Notes: generated by a model not told the origin, from the sequence alone. DNA of 39,848 nucleotides from an uncultured Clostridium sp. (GCA_948435735.1 CAOJGX010000012.1:1-39848); one strand, 5' to 3'. Numbered from the stretch's first letter, positions 16,949-26,347 are shown. Made by a program: numbers and translations.

Positions 16949-18254
16949 ATAAGACTTTTTCTTTCTCCACAAACTCAATATCTTCCTTTGTATATTGCTC
17001 TGGTTTCAACCCAAAACGTGTTCGCATATAATCTAAAATCAAAATAAGAACCAGTAGCGAGGCCAAACTGACTACTAAGAAAGCATCTTTTATGTTGATT
17101 ACTTCTAATAATAATCCTCCTAAAATAGACATGACACTTGCTACAATACCATTAATAAATTCATACGCAAATGTAATTTTATTTCTCATATCAGGTTGAC
17201 TAAAATTCTTCAAATATTTGTATTCTAATATGTACCAAATAGAAGTTGCTACTCTAGCAACACAATAAAAGCCTAGGATAATTGGCAATAAAATACTTCC
17301 TGTAAAATTGGTTACCAAGCTTCCAACAATCACAAAACTTACGATATAAATTAATGATATAAATGTCAAAATTCTGTTTTTGAACTTCTTTTCTAGTACT
17401 TGAATTAAATTAATTGAAAGTCCTCCTATAAAACACAATATGGCAGATATCATAGAATATTGTTCTTCTGATACACCAAGTTCTATTAGCAAATCACCTC
17501 TATACGTATCAAATATGGAGATAATTCCATAAAAAATAGCACCAAATAAAATATAGGATTTCATTCTTCTAGAGTTTGCCATAAATTTCATGGATATTTT
17601 CAAATCACTTTTATACTCTTTTAAGAAGTTCCCTAATTTTTTTCTTTCTTCTTTTTTAACTGGATAAATTTCTTTAAAAAATAACGATAATACAGTGGAA
17701 GTTACAACAAATCCCAAGCAAATATACATCGGTAAATAATTATTAATCACAAATAAATAACCAGCAGTCAAAGAAGCAATTCCATCTAACACATAATACC
17801 AACTTCCACCTTTGGCATCTAGTTTGGTATATAAGCCATCTCCACCACGTGTAGCAACAGAATCATAAATTAAATTTGATTCGGAAATTGCTTTCATCAT
17901 CCAACCTAACGAAGATATCAGATTGCAAAGTATGACACTAATTGCCCCTGGCATCACAATTAAAATAATCATACTGATAACCACCAAAATATTGCCCCAA
18001 ATCATACTACTTCGTTTACCAATGGCATCACAAATCGCGATGGCTGGAATGTTCATGAATACTTTAAATATAATATACAAACCATTGATAGTTAATACTT
18101 CTGAAGCAGTTAGACCTTTTGTTATGGTGTAAAATAAAAATTCTATAGAATAGAAAAATAGCAAATCCCAGGAGAACATTTTGTAAATGGGATATAATTG
18201 GGCGTTGGTTCTTCTTGCTTTGTTTAAATTGGGTTGTTTTTGTTGTTTTTTCAT
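16947..18254 (-). CDS. MFS-type transporter
   Basis: 435-residue polytopic membrane protein with about twelve hydrophobic segments and the MFS intracellular loop in the first half (CDAIGKRSSMIWGN, a form of the G-x-x-x-D-R/K motif). The N-terminus (KKQQKQPNLNKARRTNAQLYP) is basic and cytosolic. The substrate is unknown. It lies directly downstream of a heterodimeric ABC exporter on the same strand, separated by one 25-bp repeat (18282-18306), so the genes may share a transcript and serve efflux. No in-frame CGG. Confidence 0.8.
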   Translation of the reverse strand: MKKQQKQPNLNKARRTNAQLYPIYKMFSWDLLFFYSIEFLFYTITKGLTASEVLTINGLYIIFKVFMNIPAIAICDAIGKRSSMIWGNILVVISMIILIVMPGAISVILCNLISSLGWMMKAISESNLIYDSVATRGGDGLYTKLDAKGGSWYYVLDGIASLTAGYLFVINNYLPMYICLGFVVTSTVLSLFFKEIYPVKKEERKKLGNFLKEYKSDLKISMKFMANSRRMKSYILFGAIFYGIISIFDTYRGDLLIELGVSEEQYSMISAILCFIGGLSINLIQVLEKKFKNRILTFISLIYIVSFVIVGSLVTNFTGSILLPIILGFYCVARVATSIWYILEYKYLKNFSQPDMRNKITFAYEFINGIVASVMSILGGLLLEVINIKDAFLVVSLASLLVLILILDYMRTRFGLKPEQYTKEDIEFVEKEKVL

Positions 18255-18281
18255 TCTATTGTTTATTCCTTTCTTTTTTTG

Positions 18282-18306
18282 CGGGCGATTGATAATCGCC
18301 CCTACA
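18282..18306. repeat. Single 25-bp palindromic repeat (right-type copy)
   Basis: Starts CGGGCGATTG and ends AATCGCCCCTACA, identical in type to 6028-6052. No left-type partner nearby. Lies between the ABC exporter and the MFS gene. Confidence 0.85.
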
Positions 18307-18308
18307 CG

Positions 18309-19997
18309 TTATGTATGAATTAATTTATAATATTCACCTTGTTTTTGGATTAGTGCCTCGTGATTTCCTTGTTCTAGGATTTTGCCATCTGCCATTAAAA
18401 GGATTTTATCGCAATCTTTAATCGTAGATAAGCGATGGGCTATAATAAAACTAATTTTATCTTTGGTAATTTCCTGAATTGCATTTCTAACCAACATTTC
18501 TGATTTATAACTAAGTGAGGCTGTTGCTTCATCCAAAATAATAATTTCTGGATTTTCTACCATCACTCTAGCAAAATTTATCATTTGCTTCTCACCATTG
18601 GAAAATAAATCAGTTTCTTTATAAATCTGCGTTTCATAACCTTTTTCAAACCCCATAATTTTATCATGCAAATTCAGCTTTTTACAGATTTCGATGATTT
18701 CTTCTTTGGAAATATCCTTGTTATCATAATTAATATTTTCCAAAATAGTTCCATCAAAAATCACAACTTTTTGCATAATATAGCCAATTTTATCACGCAA
18801 ACTGCGAATGCTATAATTTTTGTAATCTTGCCCATTGATTAAAATTCGGCCCTCTTCTAAATCATAAAAACGACAAATAAGATTCACCAAACTCGTTTTT
18901 CCGCTTCCTGTACGACCAATCAGAGCCACTTTTTCATTTTTGCCAACTGTCAAAGAAATTCCCTTTAGCACTTTTTGATTTTGATTGTAAGCAAAATGAA
19001 CTTCCTCAAATTCAATTTTTTCAACTTCCTCTAATGGATTTCCTATTTCTATCTCTTCTTCACGTTTTTCTAAAATTTCAAAAACTTTTTCATACGATGT
19101 ACGACAAACATTTCGAATCTGAAATCCTTCTATCACCCATCTTGCATAGCCTTTCGGAGAGGAAATATACCTCGCCAAAATGACTAATACTCCATAAGAA
19201 ACCAAGCCTTTTAAACCACCAATTCCACTTAGCAAAATCGTTACAACCAAAACAAACGAAACAATATAATCATATAAACACGTATATATTCGAATATTTT
19301 TCTCTAATTCATTCACACTTTTCTCATAATTTTTCAATAATTCCTTCAGTTCTTTCATTCTCTGACCTTGCACTTCTAACGATTTAATCGTATCAAAACC
19401 ATTAATTTGCTCATTGGAAAAATTCAAAATCTGACTGTTTATTTTTCTTTTCTGCTCCGTAAATTTTAATGACCTTTGATTAAAACCAAAAGCGATCCAA
19501 AAGCCAATTCCATAAATCACCATAGCAACTAGAATAATTGGTACATTCAAATACATTAAAACTACCAACGTACCAATTAATCGCAACAGCCCACCTGTAT
19601 AAGAACGGTCAATTCCCCAAGTATAAAATTTACCTACTTCTTTTGTATCATTTAACATATTTTCTAAAATGTCACCAACTTTTAGATAGTCTATTTCGGC
19701 TTGTTTCATGTTTTGTAATTTGATAAAAATTTTCTCTCGATAATCTGCACTTACGTTTTTTTCCATTTCTATATCCGAAAAATCTTCGTAAAAAGTAGCA
19801 ACTGCTCTTAGTATATTAACAAATACATAGACTAATCCCAACTTTCCAATCAACTTAATATCTCCACTTGGGATAGCATATTCTACCATCAAAATCATAA
19901 ATGTTATAAAAATAATAACCATAAAACTCGTAGCCATTCTTCCTAAACTAGCATGAATAGCCATTTTCTTATAATTACAAAATATTTCTTTTAACAT
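18309..19997 (-). CDS. ABC exporter half-transporter (permease-ATPase), subunit 2
   Basis: 562 residues: about six membrane segments (residues 20-275), then an ATPase domain with Walker A GRTGSGKT (361-368), a degenerate signature FSNGEK (465-470) instead of LSGGQ, Walker B IIILDE with catalytic Glu490, and switch His521. The partner encoded just upstream has a good LSGGQ but Asp in place of the catalytic Glu. This is the complementary pattern of heterodimeric ABC exporters with one working and one degenerate ATP site. Its start overlaps the partner's stop, so they are co-translated. Substrate unknown. No in-frame CGG. Confidence 0.88.
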   Translation of the reverse strand: MLKEIFCNYKKMAIHASLGRMATSFMVIIFITFMILMVEYAIPSGDIKLIGKLGLVYVFVNILRAVATFYEDFSDIEMEKNVSADYREKIFIKLQNMKQAEIDYLKVGDILENMLNDTKEVGKFYTWGIDRSYTGGLLRLIGTLVVLMYLNVPIILVAMVIYGIGFWIAFGFNQRSLKFTEQKRKINSQILNFSNEQINGFDTIKSLEVQGQRMKELKELLKNYEKSVNELEKNIRIYTCLYDYIVSFVLVVTILLSGIGGLKGLVSYGVLVILARYISSPKGYARWVIEGFQIRNVCRTSYEKVFEILEKREEEIEIGNPLEEVEKIEFEEVHFAYNQNQKVLKGISLTVGKNEKVALIGRTGSGKTSLVNLICRFYDLEEGRILINGQDYKNYSIRSLRDKIGYIMQKVVIFDGTILENINYDNKDISKEEIIEICKKLNLHDKIMGFEKGYETQIYKETDLFSNGEKQMINFARVMVENPEIIILDEATASLSYKSEMLVRNAIQEITKDKISFIIAHRLSTIKDCDKILLMADGKILEQGNHEALIQKQGEYYKLIHT

Positions 19998-21776
19998 GCT
20001 TCTTCCTCATCTTCTAAAATATGATTTTGCTTCATTTCAAGAATTTGTTTGTATTCCTGATTATGCTCCATAAAATACTCATGTGTATTAACTTCAATTT
20101 TTTTCTGATGAATAAACATCACTCGATTACAAGCTTTCACAACATTCACATCATGCGCTATCATCAACATGCCTTTATTAATAGCAATGATATTTTCTAA
20201 AATGTTAAGTTTCGTACGTGTATCTAATTTCGATAAAGAATCATCGAATATAATAAATTCATTATCTGCTAAAATATTTCTAGCAATAGCTAATCTTTGT
20301 TTCTGCCCACCGGATAAATTATCGCCACCACTTTCGAGCATGGTATCTAATTTGTTCTCAAACTTTTGAACATCTTCATACATATCTGCTACTTTTAGTG
20401 CTTCCTCGATTTCGCATTCTAATAAATCTTTATTGACAATATTCAGATTATTTAAAATCGTATCATGAAACAAATACGTATCTTGCAAAGCAAGTCCTAT
20501 GTAATCACGCACACTTTTCGGATTGACCTCTTTTATGTTCGTTTTGCCAATCAATATATTTCCCTCATATTCATAAAAACCAATTAAAGTTTTTGCCAAT
20601 ACGGTTTTTCCGAACGCCATTATCCCCAATAATCGCAATATTTTCACCCTGTTTTATTTCAAAATTAATATTCTGAAGAAGCTCGGTTTCTCCTGCTTTT
20701 ATTGTCACATTTTCAAATACAATATTTCCGCATAATTTTTTATATTCTTTTTCTGTATTTTCCTCTTTCACTTTCATTAATTGCGACAATTTCTTATAAG
20801 AAACCAAAAATTCATTAATATCTTTTAATTTATCCACCGTATCATAAATATAATCTGAAATCTTGGTTGCATACGTCAACAAAATCGACACCGTAGCAAG
20901 CGTCATTTGACCTTGTACCACTAAAACTCCACCAAGTAGCAAAATAAATGGCTCCTTAAAATTACGAATCGTATGTGTTCCAACTCCATAAATAACTCTA
21001 CTTTTTCCCAGTCTAATGTCCTTTTTTCGATAAGCTTCATTTATAGTTCTAAAATCTTCGATTTCACTATTTTTTCGATTAAAAATTTTCTGCATTTTAG
21101 AATTTGTCACTGCATTTCGTGCCTTTTCAATCACCTGCTTATTCGCCTCAAGAGTGGCCTCTACCAAAGGCTTCGATATTTTATAATACCAAATTGACAA
21201 AACAACAATCAAAAAGCAAATCACAAATACAAATATTCCAACGGTTGCATTTAGTACAAAAATTTGTGCCACCGAAAAACTAACAATAAAAATCGTATCT
21301 AAAAACAAATTCATCTGCGAATTGAAAAACTCAGAATACACGGTAGCATCATTATTTACCCTTTGAATAATATCCGAATGATTGATATTATTCAATTGTG
21401 CATATTCTAAATTAACTACATGCTTTAAAATAATATGTTTCACATTTTGATTGATTTTTAAATTAAATGTTGTACTCATTTTGCTTCTCAAATATTGCAA
21501 AATAAAAATTATGGTATTCACTAAAATTAGGACACCCACCAAAATCAAAAGTTTTGTCAAAAGTGACTCAGTAAAAAATAAATTTCTAATCCATTCTGGT
21601 ATCACCTCTTCATTTTGCAGCACAATTCCATCTAGTACATAGCCAATAAACATGGGTACATACACATTTAGTTTGGAAGCAAAAATGGTTAGTATTAAAA
21701 TCAACAAAATTAGTTTTTTGGTTCCTTTTAGAGTTTCTCGTAAAAAACTATAGTTTGAGTTCATGTTTTCTCTCAT
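19991..21776 (-). CDS. ABC exporter half-transporter (permease-ATPase), subunit 1, read through one CGG +1 shift
   Basis: 594 residues once the shift at CGG 20612-20610 is applied. The membrane domain covers roughly residues 15-300. The frame breaks inside Walker A: read straight it gives GDNGVRKN and stops 11 codons later; skipping the C gives G384-D-N-G-V-G389-K-T and the whole remaining ATPase domain, with LSGGQ (487-491), FIIFDD (507-512, Asp512 where catalytic Glu is expected) and switch His541. Both halves of the ATPase are intact, so this is not a decayed gene. It forms the heterodimer with the overlapping downstream gene. This is the only in-frame CGG of the gene. Confidence 0.85.
20610..20612 (-). 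other. CGG +1 recoding site in the ABC exporter Walker A motif
   Basis: Context AAT GGC GTT CGG AAA AAC. Skipping the C gives GTT GGA AAA ACC, V-G-K-T of Walker A. The CGG is in frame from the ATG at 21776 (1164 bases). Four-base form CGGA, preceding codon GTT. Confidence 0.85.
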
Positions 21777-21888
21777 CTTCCGTTTAAATTTTTCAAAAAC
21801 ATTATATCCCTAAATAAAACATCCTGCAACAATTTCATACAAAAAAATAACATAAAATATACATCTATATTTCACGTTATTCTTTACT

Positions 21889-22485
21889 CTATTCTCTTTC
21901 CTTTACTTCCTGTTTTTCCTCTACTTTTCTTTCTTTTAATGCTTCAGGAGCAAGCTCACTCATCGCCTTTTGTATTCTTCGAGACAACGCATTTTCTGGC
22001 AAAAGACCATGTATTACCTCAAGATTTTTATCAAATCCATATCTTTCATATAAATCTGGATGTACTCCTTTTAAAGTTCTCGAAGCTTCCACAAACTCTA
22101 AAAACTCAGTTGGATTATTATACTCTACTTTTCCTTCTTGTGTTTTTAAACGACTTATTTCCAATCCTATACCTGCCAAACGTCTTAGTGCATGATGGGA
22201 AGCCTCATCATTTACCAAAGCTTTTCCCTCTTGCGAAGCGTTATACGCATCTTCGCAAATTCGATAAACAAAGTTATTCTCTGAAATACCACATCTTGCA
22301 AAATCCCCAGAACGAATATCCCACAATTTCTTTAACGTATCTTTATTTACATCTTCTCCTTCTTGTGCATATTTTGCTCCCAGTAAAAACACATTTGTCA
22401 TTTCAAAAGCATTTGGATTTAAGTTTATTTTTTCTTTTTCTCTATTCTCTTTAATCCAATTCAAAATTCCGCTCAGCTCTATCAT
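21889..22485 (-). CDS. Unrecognised soluble protein, about 198 residues
   Basis: I do not recognise this family. The start at 22485 has GAGGAAG six bases upstream; an alternative ATG at 22500 encodes that ribosome site. The protein is predicted helical and hydrophilic, with no signal or membrane span, a histidine pair in NDEASHHALRRLAGIG, and a highly charged C-terminus (EALKERKVEEKQEVKERE) suggesting a disordered or coiled tail. Two large inverted repeats with the core TGACA-N6-TGTCA lie upstream (22613-22708). No in-frame CGG. Confidence 0.6.
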   Translation of the reverse strand: MIELSGILNWIKENREKEKINLNPNAFEMTNVFLLGAKYAQEGEDVNKDTLKKLWDIRSGDFARCGISENNFVYRICEDAYNASQEGKALVNDEASHHALRRLAGIGLEISRLKTQEGKVEYNNPTEFLEFVEASRTLKGVHPDLYERYGFDKNLEVIHGLLPENALSRRIQKAMSELAPEALKERKVEEKQEVKERE

Positions 22486-22612
22486 TAAATTCTTCCTCAT
22501 AAATATTCTCTTGCAAATTTCTATATTCCATAACTACTATTCCTTTCATCAATTTAGGAATAGTATCTGCAATTTTCAAAATTATTTCCAAGCAAAATTT
22601 GGAAGCAACTTC

Positions 22613-22640
22613 TAAATATGACATTTATTTGTCATATTTA
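22613..22640. repeat. Inverted repeat with TGACA-N6-TGTCA core, copy 1
   Basis: Perfect 11-bp arms TAAATATGACA / TGTCATATTTA separated by TTTATT. Could be a dimeric operator for the 22485 gene or a transcript hairpin. Confidence 0.7.
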
Positions 22641-22672
22641 AACCTTTATTTTTCAATAAAATTAAGCCATAT

Positions 22673-22708
22673 TTTTAAAACATGACATGAATTTGTCATG
22701 TTTTAAAA
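22673..22708. repeat. Inverted repeat with TGACA-N6-TGTCA core, copy 2, at the patatin 3' end
   Basis: Perfect 15-bp arms TTTTAAAACATGACA / TGTCATGTTTTAAAA separated by TGAATT. The patatin stop codon (22705-22703) lies in one arm. The A/T outer arms make it a plausible bidirectional terminator, but the shared core with copy 1 also fits an operator. Confidence 0.75.
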
Positions 22709-23554
22709 CAACTGAAATTCTTTCAATTTTTTCTTTGTCTGAACATACCCCTCTTCATAAAGTTCATCCAGCCTTCTCCAATCTAGCAACCCTACATTAT
22801 TACACTCAATCTCCAACAAATAATCCGTTCCGTCCCACTCATAACGCGCCAATTCATGGCACAAAATCCCAAACGACTTATCCAGCACTTGTAGCATATT
22901 ATCACAGCACTTTTTCTGCGTTCGATCCACAAAAACAATACTCAAAACCTTATCTGCCCCAATCCTCTTTGTCTCACGCCATGGTAAATTTTCTGCCACG
23001 CCACCATCCACCAAAAGCGTATTTTTATATTCACACGGCCAAAACACACCCGGATAGCTACAACTTGCCTGAACCGCAGTCCCAATATCCACATTATTAA
23101 TATATTTAATATTTTTTTCATTTTTAAGCTGTGGCCCCGAATGAAACACATACAATTCCTCTGTATAAATATTCACAGTCGGAATAATCAACTTTCGATT
23201 AATTTGGTTAATATTGTAAACCCCTTTTGCACCACACAATTTATGAGCAAAATTATAAATTGTTTTTCCACTATTTAAACCTTTTACTTTTAGCTTTCCC
23301 GTTTTCACAAAATTTTTTCCCACATTCCAAACATTCTGAAAATCCCAATAGCCAATTCTTTTCGCATATTTCTTAAAAGCAACATAAATTTCATCGGTTG
23401 TATAACCACAAGCATACAAAGTCGCAACAATACTTCCAGAAGACGTCCCCGAAATATAATCAAAATGAAGCCCCGCCTCCTTCAAAGCCTTAATTGCCCC
23501 AATATGCGCTGCTCCTTTAATGCCACCACCTGATAAACACAATCCTAATTTCAT
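22703..23554 (-). CDS. Patatin-like phospholipase
   Basis: 284-residue acyl hydrolase of the patatin family, counted from ATG 23554, which has AGGTGAT upstream. Catalytic features are the oxyanion loop SGGGIKG (residues 8-14), the nucleophile elbow G36-T-S38-S-G40, and the DGG of the Ser-Asp dyad at 183-185. No signal peptide, so it is probably cytoplasmic or membrane-associated and acts on phospholipid or other acyl esters. Similar to bacterial RssA/YlbK-type proteins. Single gene. No in-frame CGG. Confidence 0.87.
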   Translation of the reverse strand: MKLGLCLSGGGIKGAAHIGAIKALKEAGLHFDYISGTSSGSIVATLYACGYTTDEIYVAFKKYAKRIGYWDFQNVWNVGKNFVKTGKLKVKGLNSGKTIYNFAHKLCGAKGVYNINQINRKLIIPTVNIYTEELYVFHSGPQLKNEKNIKYINNVDIGTAVQASCSYPGVFWPCEYKNTLLVDGGVAENLPWRETKRIGADKVLSIVFVDRTQKKCCDNMLQVLDKSFGILCHELARYEWDGTDYLLEIECNNVGLLDWRRLDELYEEGYVQTKKKLKEFQLF

Positions 23555-23959
23555 AAAAAAATCACCTAGAATATCATATTCTAAGTGATGACAATTTGTT
23601 ATTTTCAAAAACAAAAAATACTACAAATGTAGTAAAATTTTAGTTAACTGCCTTAGCATGGTATTTTACATTTGTCAATAGTTTTTTAAATTATTTTTTG
23701 ATTACAATTCACAACTAATATTAAATATTCAATATATCTGTAGGGGCGATTATCAATCGCCCGTGCTCCAACGTCTTTGCTATATTCCTATATTCTATAT
23801 TGCTATATTCCTATCTTTCTATCTTTCTAAATTGAATCTAGTAATTTCTTCGAAGAGCCATAGAAGTTTATTCTCTGAGGTCTGCGGGCGATTGATAATC
23901 GCCCCTACATTGATTATTTTTTATATTGATACGATTTTTTAAAAATTTCTCACAAATTA
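23555..23959. other. Intergenic region of about 400 bases with an inverted repeat pair
   Basis: No gene seen. It holds the 23739-23763 and 23885-23909 copies of the 25-bp repeat and, between them, a short tract of tandem TATATTCCTATATT-like and CTATCTTT units (around 23780-23830). The right end runs into the promoter before the DUF3800 remnant. Confidence 0.5.
23739..23909. repeat. Inverted pair of the 25-bp palindromic repeat
   Basis: Left copy 23739-23763 (TGTAGGGGCGATT start) and right copy 23885-23909 (AATCGCCCCTACA end), enclosing 121 bases, with the same outward arrangement as 5958-6052. Confidence 0.85.
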
Positions 23960-23988
23960 TTGACATTTGTAATTTATTATGATACTAT
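23960..23988 (+). promoter_or_regulatory. Promoter in front of the DUF3800 remnant
   Basis: TTGACA (23960-23965), 17-bp spacer, TACTAT (23983-23988). The reading frame of the remnant starts immediately after it without a start codon. Confidence 0.55.
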
Positions 23989-24360
23989 AAATGGATTTTT
24001 ATCAATAAAGGTGTTATTCTAGTAAAAAAAGGCTATTTTAAAGACAAGAATTTATTTCTCCAAATTGACGAAAGAAATGTCAGAACCGATTCAAAGTTTT
24101 CCTTAGAAGATTATTTAAATCAAGAAATGGTATTAAACCAAAATTTAATTGAAACAGTAAAAGTATGTTATTTTGACTCATCCCAAAATAAACTCATTCA
24201 AATAGCAGACGTTTTTTCCAATATCTTATACTCCAACATCGTAACACACGGAGCCTACAACCACGCATTAAGAAAACTCATGCAAGAAGGCTATTTATTG
24301 CCACACTTTCAATTCCAATCGAAACATCATAAAATAACAAAAAAATTAAGGGACAAACTG
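23983..24360 (+). pseudogene. 5'-truncated remnant of a DUF3800 protein gene
   Basis: A frame open from 23983 encodes GYFKDKNLFLQIDERNV and then FDSSQNKLIQIADVFSNILYSN, the C-terminal part of DUF3800 proteins (a family with an RNase H-like fold, often near mobile elements). The N-terminal part with the expected IDESG motif is missing, and no in-frame start codon precedes the conserved part; a nearby ATG (23991) is out of frame and closes after five codons. The frame continues past the likely original end into fabI antisense. A promoter abuts the truncated end, so a deletion probably removed the front of the gene. Confidence 0.6.
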
Positions 24361-24372
24361 CCCCTTATCAAC

Positions 24373-25143
24373 TTATATTCCCATAATATTATAACCACTA
24401 TCCGCATAAATAATCTGACCTGTAATCGCATTCGACATTGGGCTAAGCAAAAACGCAACACTATCGCCAACCTGTTCCTTTGTCACATTTCTTCTAAGCG
24501 GAGCTTTTTCCTCTACTACATCCAAAATAGAACCAAAATCCTTAATTCCTTTCGCAGACAATGTCTTAATTGGTCCTGCAGAAACCGCATTCACACGAAT
24601 TCCCAAAGGGCCCAAATTATCCGCCAAATAGCGCACACTACACTCCAAAGCAGCCTTTGCAACCCCCATCACATTATAATTAGGAAGCACCTTAGTCGAA
24701 CCATGATACGTCAAACTTACCAAACTTGCATCCTCCGCCAAAACATCCTTTTCCTTTGCAATTCTAGCTGTTGCCACAAACGTATAGCTACTTACATCCA
24801 CCGCATGCGAATAACCTTCCTTGCTCGTTTGCACAAATTGGTTATGTAAATCCTCCGTAAAGGCATGAGCAATACAGTGAACAATTCCGTCAATTTTCCC
24901 AAAATCCTTTTTCACACTCTCAAATAACATCTCCAATTCACTATCAACAGACGCATCGCAACTATAAGCCTTTGTCTCCCCGAACTCCGAAATCAACTCC
25001 TCAATCTTCTCTCGATTATCCTCACCCATAAACGTAAAAATCACTCTTGCCCCTTGCTCATACGCAGACTTAGCTGCTCCATACGCAATACTCCACTTAT
25101 TCCTAATTCCCATAATCAAAACTATTTTATCCTTCAAAATCAT
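24373..25143 (-). CDS. fabI: Enoyl-[acyl-carrier-protein] reductase, FabI type
   Basis: 256-residue NADH-dependent reductase for the last step of each fatty-acid elongation round. It is a short-chain dehydrogenase with the FabI catalytic pattern Tyr146, Tyr156 and Lys163 (YHGSTKVLPNY then NVMGVAK), the same spacing as E. coli FabI, and the IAHA segment at 91-94 of the inhibitor-binding region. Clostridial clusters usually carry FabK instead. It has its own promoter and lies last in the fatty-acid cluster, separated from accA by a repeat-rich 250-base gap. No in-frame CGG. Confidence 0.95.
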   Translation of the reverse strand: MILKDKIVLIMGIRNKWSIAYGAAKSAYEQGARVIFTFMGEDNREKIEELISEFGETKAYSCDASVDSELEMLFESVKKDFGKIDGIVHCIAHAFTEDLHNQFVQTSKEGYSHAVDVSSYTFVATARIAKEKDVLAEDASLVSLTYHGSTKVLPNYNVMGVAKAALECSVRYLADNLGPLGIRVNAVSAGPIKTLSAKGIKDFGSILDVVEEKAPLRRNVTKEQVGDSVAFLLSPMSNAITGQIIYADSGYNIMGI

Positions 25144-25168
25144 CTCAAAACCCTCCTAATTTTATTTT

Positions 25169-25197
25169 ATAATATTTTATTATTTCTCTATCAGCAA
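25169..25197 (-). promoter_or_regulatory. Promoter for fabI
   Basis: -35 TTGCTG (25197-25192), 17-bp spacer, -10 TATTAT (25174-25169), followed by AGGAGGG before the ATG. Confidence 0.5.
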
Positions 25198-25211
25198 CTA
25201 TCCTATATTAG

Positions 25212-25236
25212 CGGGCGATTAATAATCGCCCCTACA
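25212..25236. repeat. Single 25-bp palindromic repeat (right-type copy)
   Basis: CGGGCGATTAATAATCGCCC followed by CTACA. It is joined directly to the GC-rich repeat tract at 25237-25390. Confidence 0.85.
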
Positions 25237-25390
25237 GCACCGCACCCATTCGCGCGCTTATCGTGCGGTCACAAACCAGCTTTTACAACCCAATTTGGCA
25301 AACCAATGCCTCACCGGCTGAGGTGCTGGGGTCAAGGGGACAGCGTCCCTTGCGGGGATTCTTAAGGGGCAGAGCCCTTTAAGGCCCCAA
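25237..25390. repeat. GC-rich composite repeat tract between accA and fabI
   Basis: About 150 bases clearly richer in G+C than the surroundings, with several self-complementary units: CCGCAC/GTGCGG, AAGGGGACAGCGTCCCTT and AAGGGGCAGAGCCCTTT. No coding capacity seen. Similar GGGGACAGCGTCCC / GGGGCAGAGCCC units are common intergenic repeats in gut Clostridia as far as I know, so this is likely an imported or propagating repeat. Confidence 0.6.
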
Positions 25391-25393
25391 CGC

Positions 25394-26347
25394 TCAACTC
25401 TCATACTCCCCCATCGAACGAAACTTCTCATACCTCTCCATCACCAACTCACACTCATCCTTTTTCTTCAATCTCTTCACAGCCAACACAACTTCCTTCT
25501 TAATACTCTCAGCCACCACTTCCAAATCATTCTGTGCACCCCCAATCGGTTCCTCAATAATCCTATCAATCACCCCAAACCTCTTCAAATCCTGAGCCGT
25601 CATCTTCATCTTCTCCGCCGCCTCTTTCACCATCGTTCCATCCTTCCACAAAATACTCGCATACCCCTCTGGTGAAAGCACCGAATACACCGCATTCTCC
25701 AACATCAAAATCTCATCTCCAACACCAATCGCCAAAGCACCGCCACTTGAACCCTCACCAATCACAACACAAACAATCGGAGTCTTCAAATTCGCCATCT
25801 CCATCATACTTCTCGCAATTGCCTCTCCCTGACCACGCTCTTCCGCGCCAATTCCGGGATACGCACCTTTTGTATCAATAAATGTCACAATTGGTCTACC
25901 AAACTTTTCCGCCTGTTTCATCAAACGAATTGCCTTTCGGTAGCTTTCTGGATTTGGCATCCCAAAATTACGTTTAATATTTTCCTTCGTATTGCGCCCC
26001 TTTTGCTCTGCAATAATCGTAAAATTCTGCTTTCCAATCCTTGCCAAACCACAAACTATCGCTCCATCATCACCATACATTCGATCCCCATGAAGTTCCA
26101 TAAACTCGTCAAAAATAATAGCAATATAATCCAATGCCGTTGGACGTTTCGGATTTCGTGCAATTTCCAATCGTTCCCACGCCGTCAACTTACTATTTTC
26201 CTTACGTGTCAACTTCTCCAATTTAGCAACCGCTTCCTTCAACTCACTCGATACATCCAGCATTTTGTCTTTGCTAAGATTTTTTAATTCTCTCACCGTG
26301 TTTTCCAATTCTTCAATTTCAGTTATTCTTTCATCTTTCAGTATCAT
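25394..26347 (-). CDS. accA: Acetyl-CoA carboxylase carboxyltransferase subunit alpha
   Basis: 317-residue subunit that, with AccD, transfers CO2 from carboxybiotin to acetyl-CoA to form malonyl-CoA. Crotonase-type fold with FGMPNPESYRKAIRLMKQAE, then GAYPGIGAEERGQGEAIA and GEGSSGGALAIGVGD, all standard AccA segments; the N-terminal coiled region TEIEELENTVRELKNLS matches other AccA starts. I chose ATG 26347 although its GGAGG is close (2 bases); ATG 26371 is the alternative. A TGC-extended TATAAT promoter lies at 26453-26461, so accA may be transcribed separately from accD. No in-frame CGG. Confidence 0.95.
   Translation of the reverse strand: MILKDERITEIEELENTVRELKNLSKDKMLDVSSELKEAVAKLEKLTRKENSKLTAWERLEIARNPKRPTALDYIAIIFDEFMELHGDRMYGDDGAIVCGLARIGKQNFTIIAEQKGRNTKENIKRNFGMPNPESYRKAIRLMKQAEKFGRPIVTFIDTKGAYPGIGAEERGQGEAIARSMMEMANLKTPIVCVVIGEGSSGGALAIGVGDEILMLENAVYSVLSPEGYASILWKDGTMVKEAAEKMKMTAQDLKRFGVIDRIIEEPIGGAQNDLEVVAESIKKEVVLAVKRLKKKDECELVMERYEKFRSMGEYES

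Noticed and set aside
24361-24849. Continuation of the DUF3800 frame through fabI
   Set aside because: This part is antisense to the well-conserved fabI and resembles no protein; the frame simply lacks a stop.
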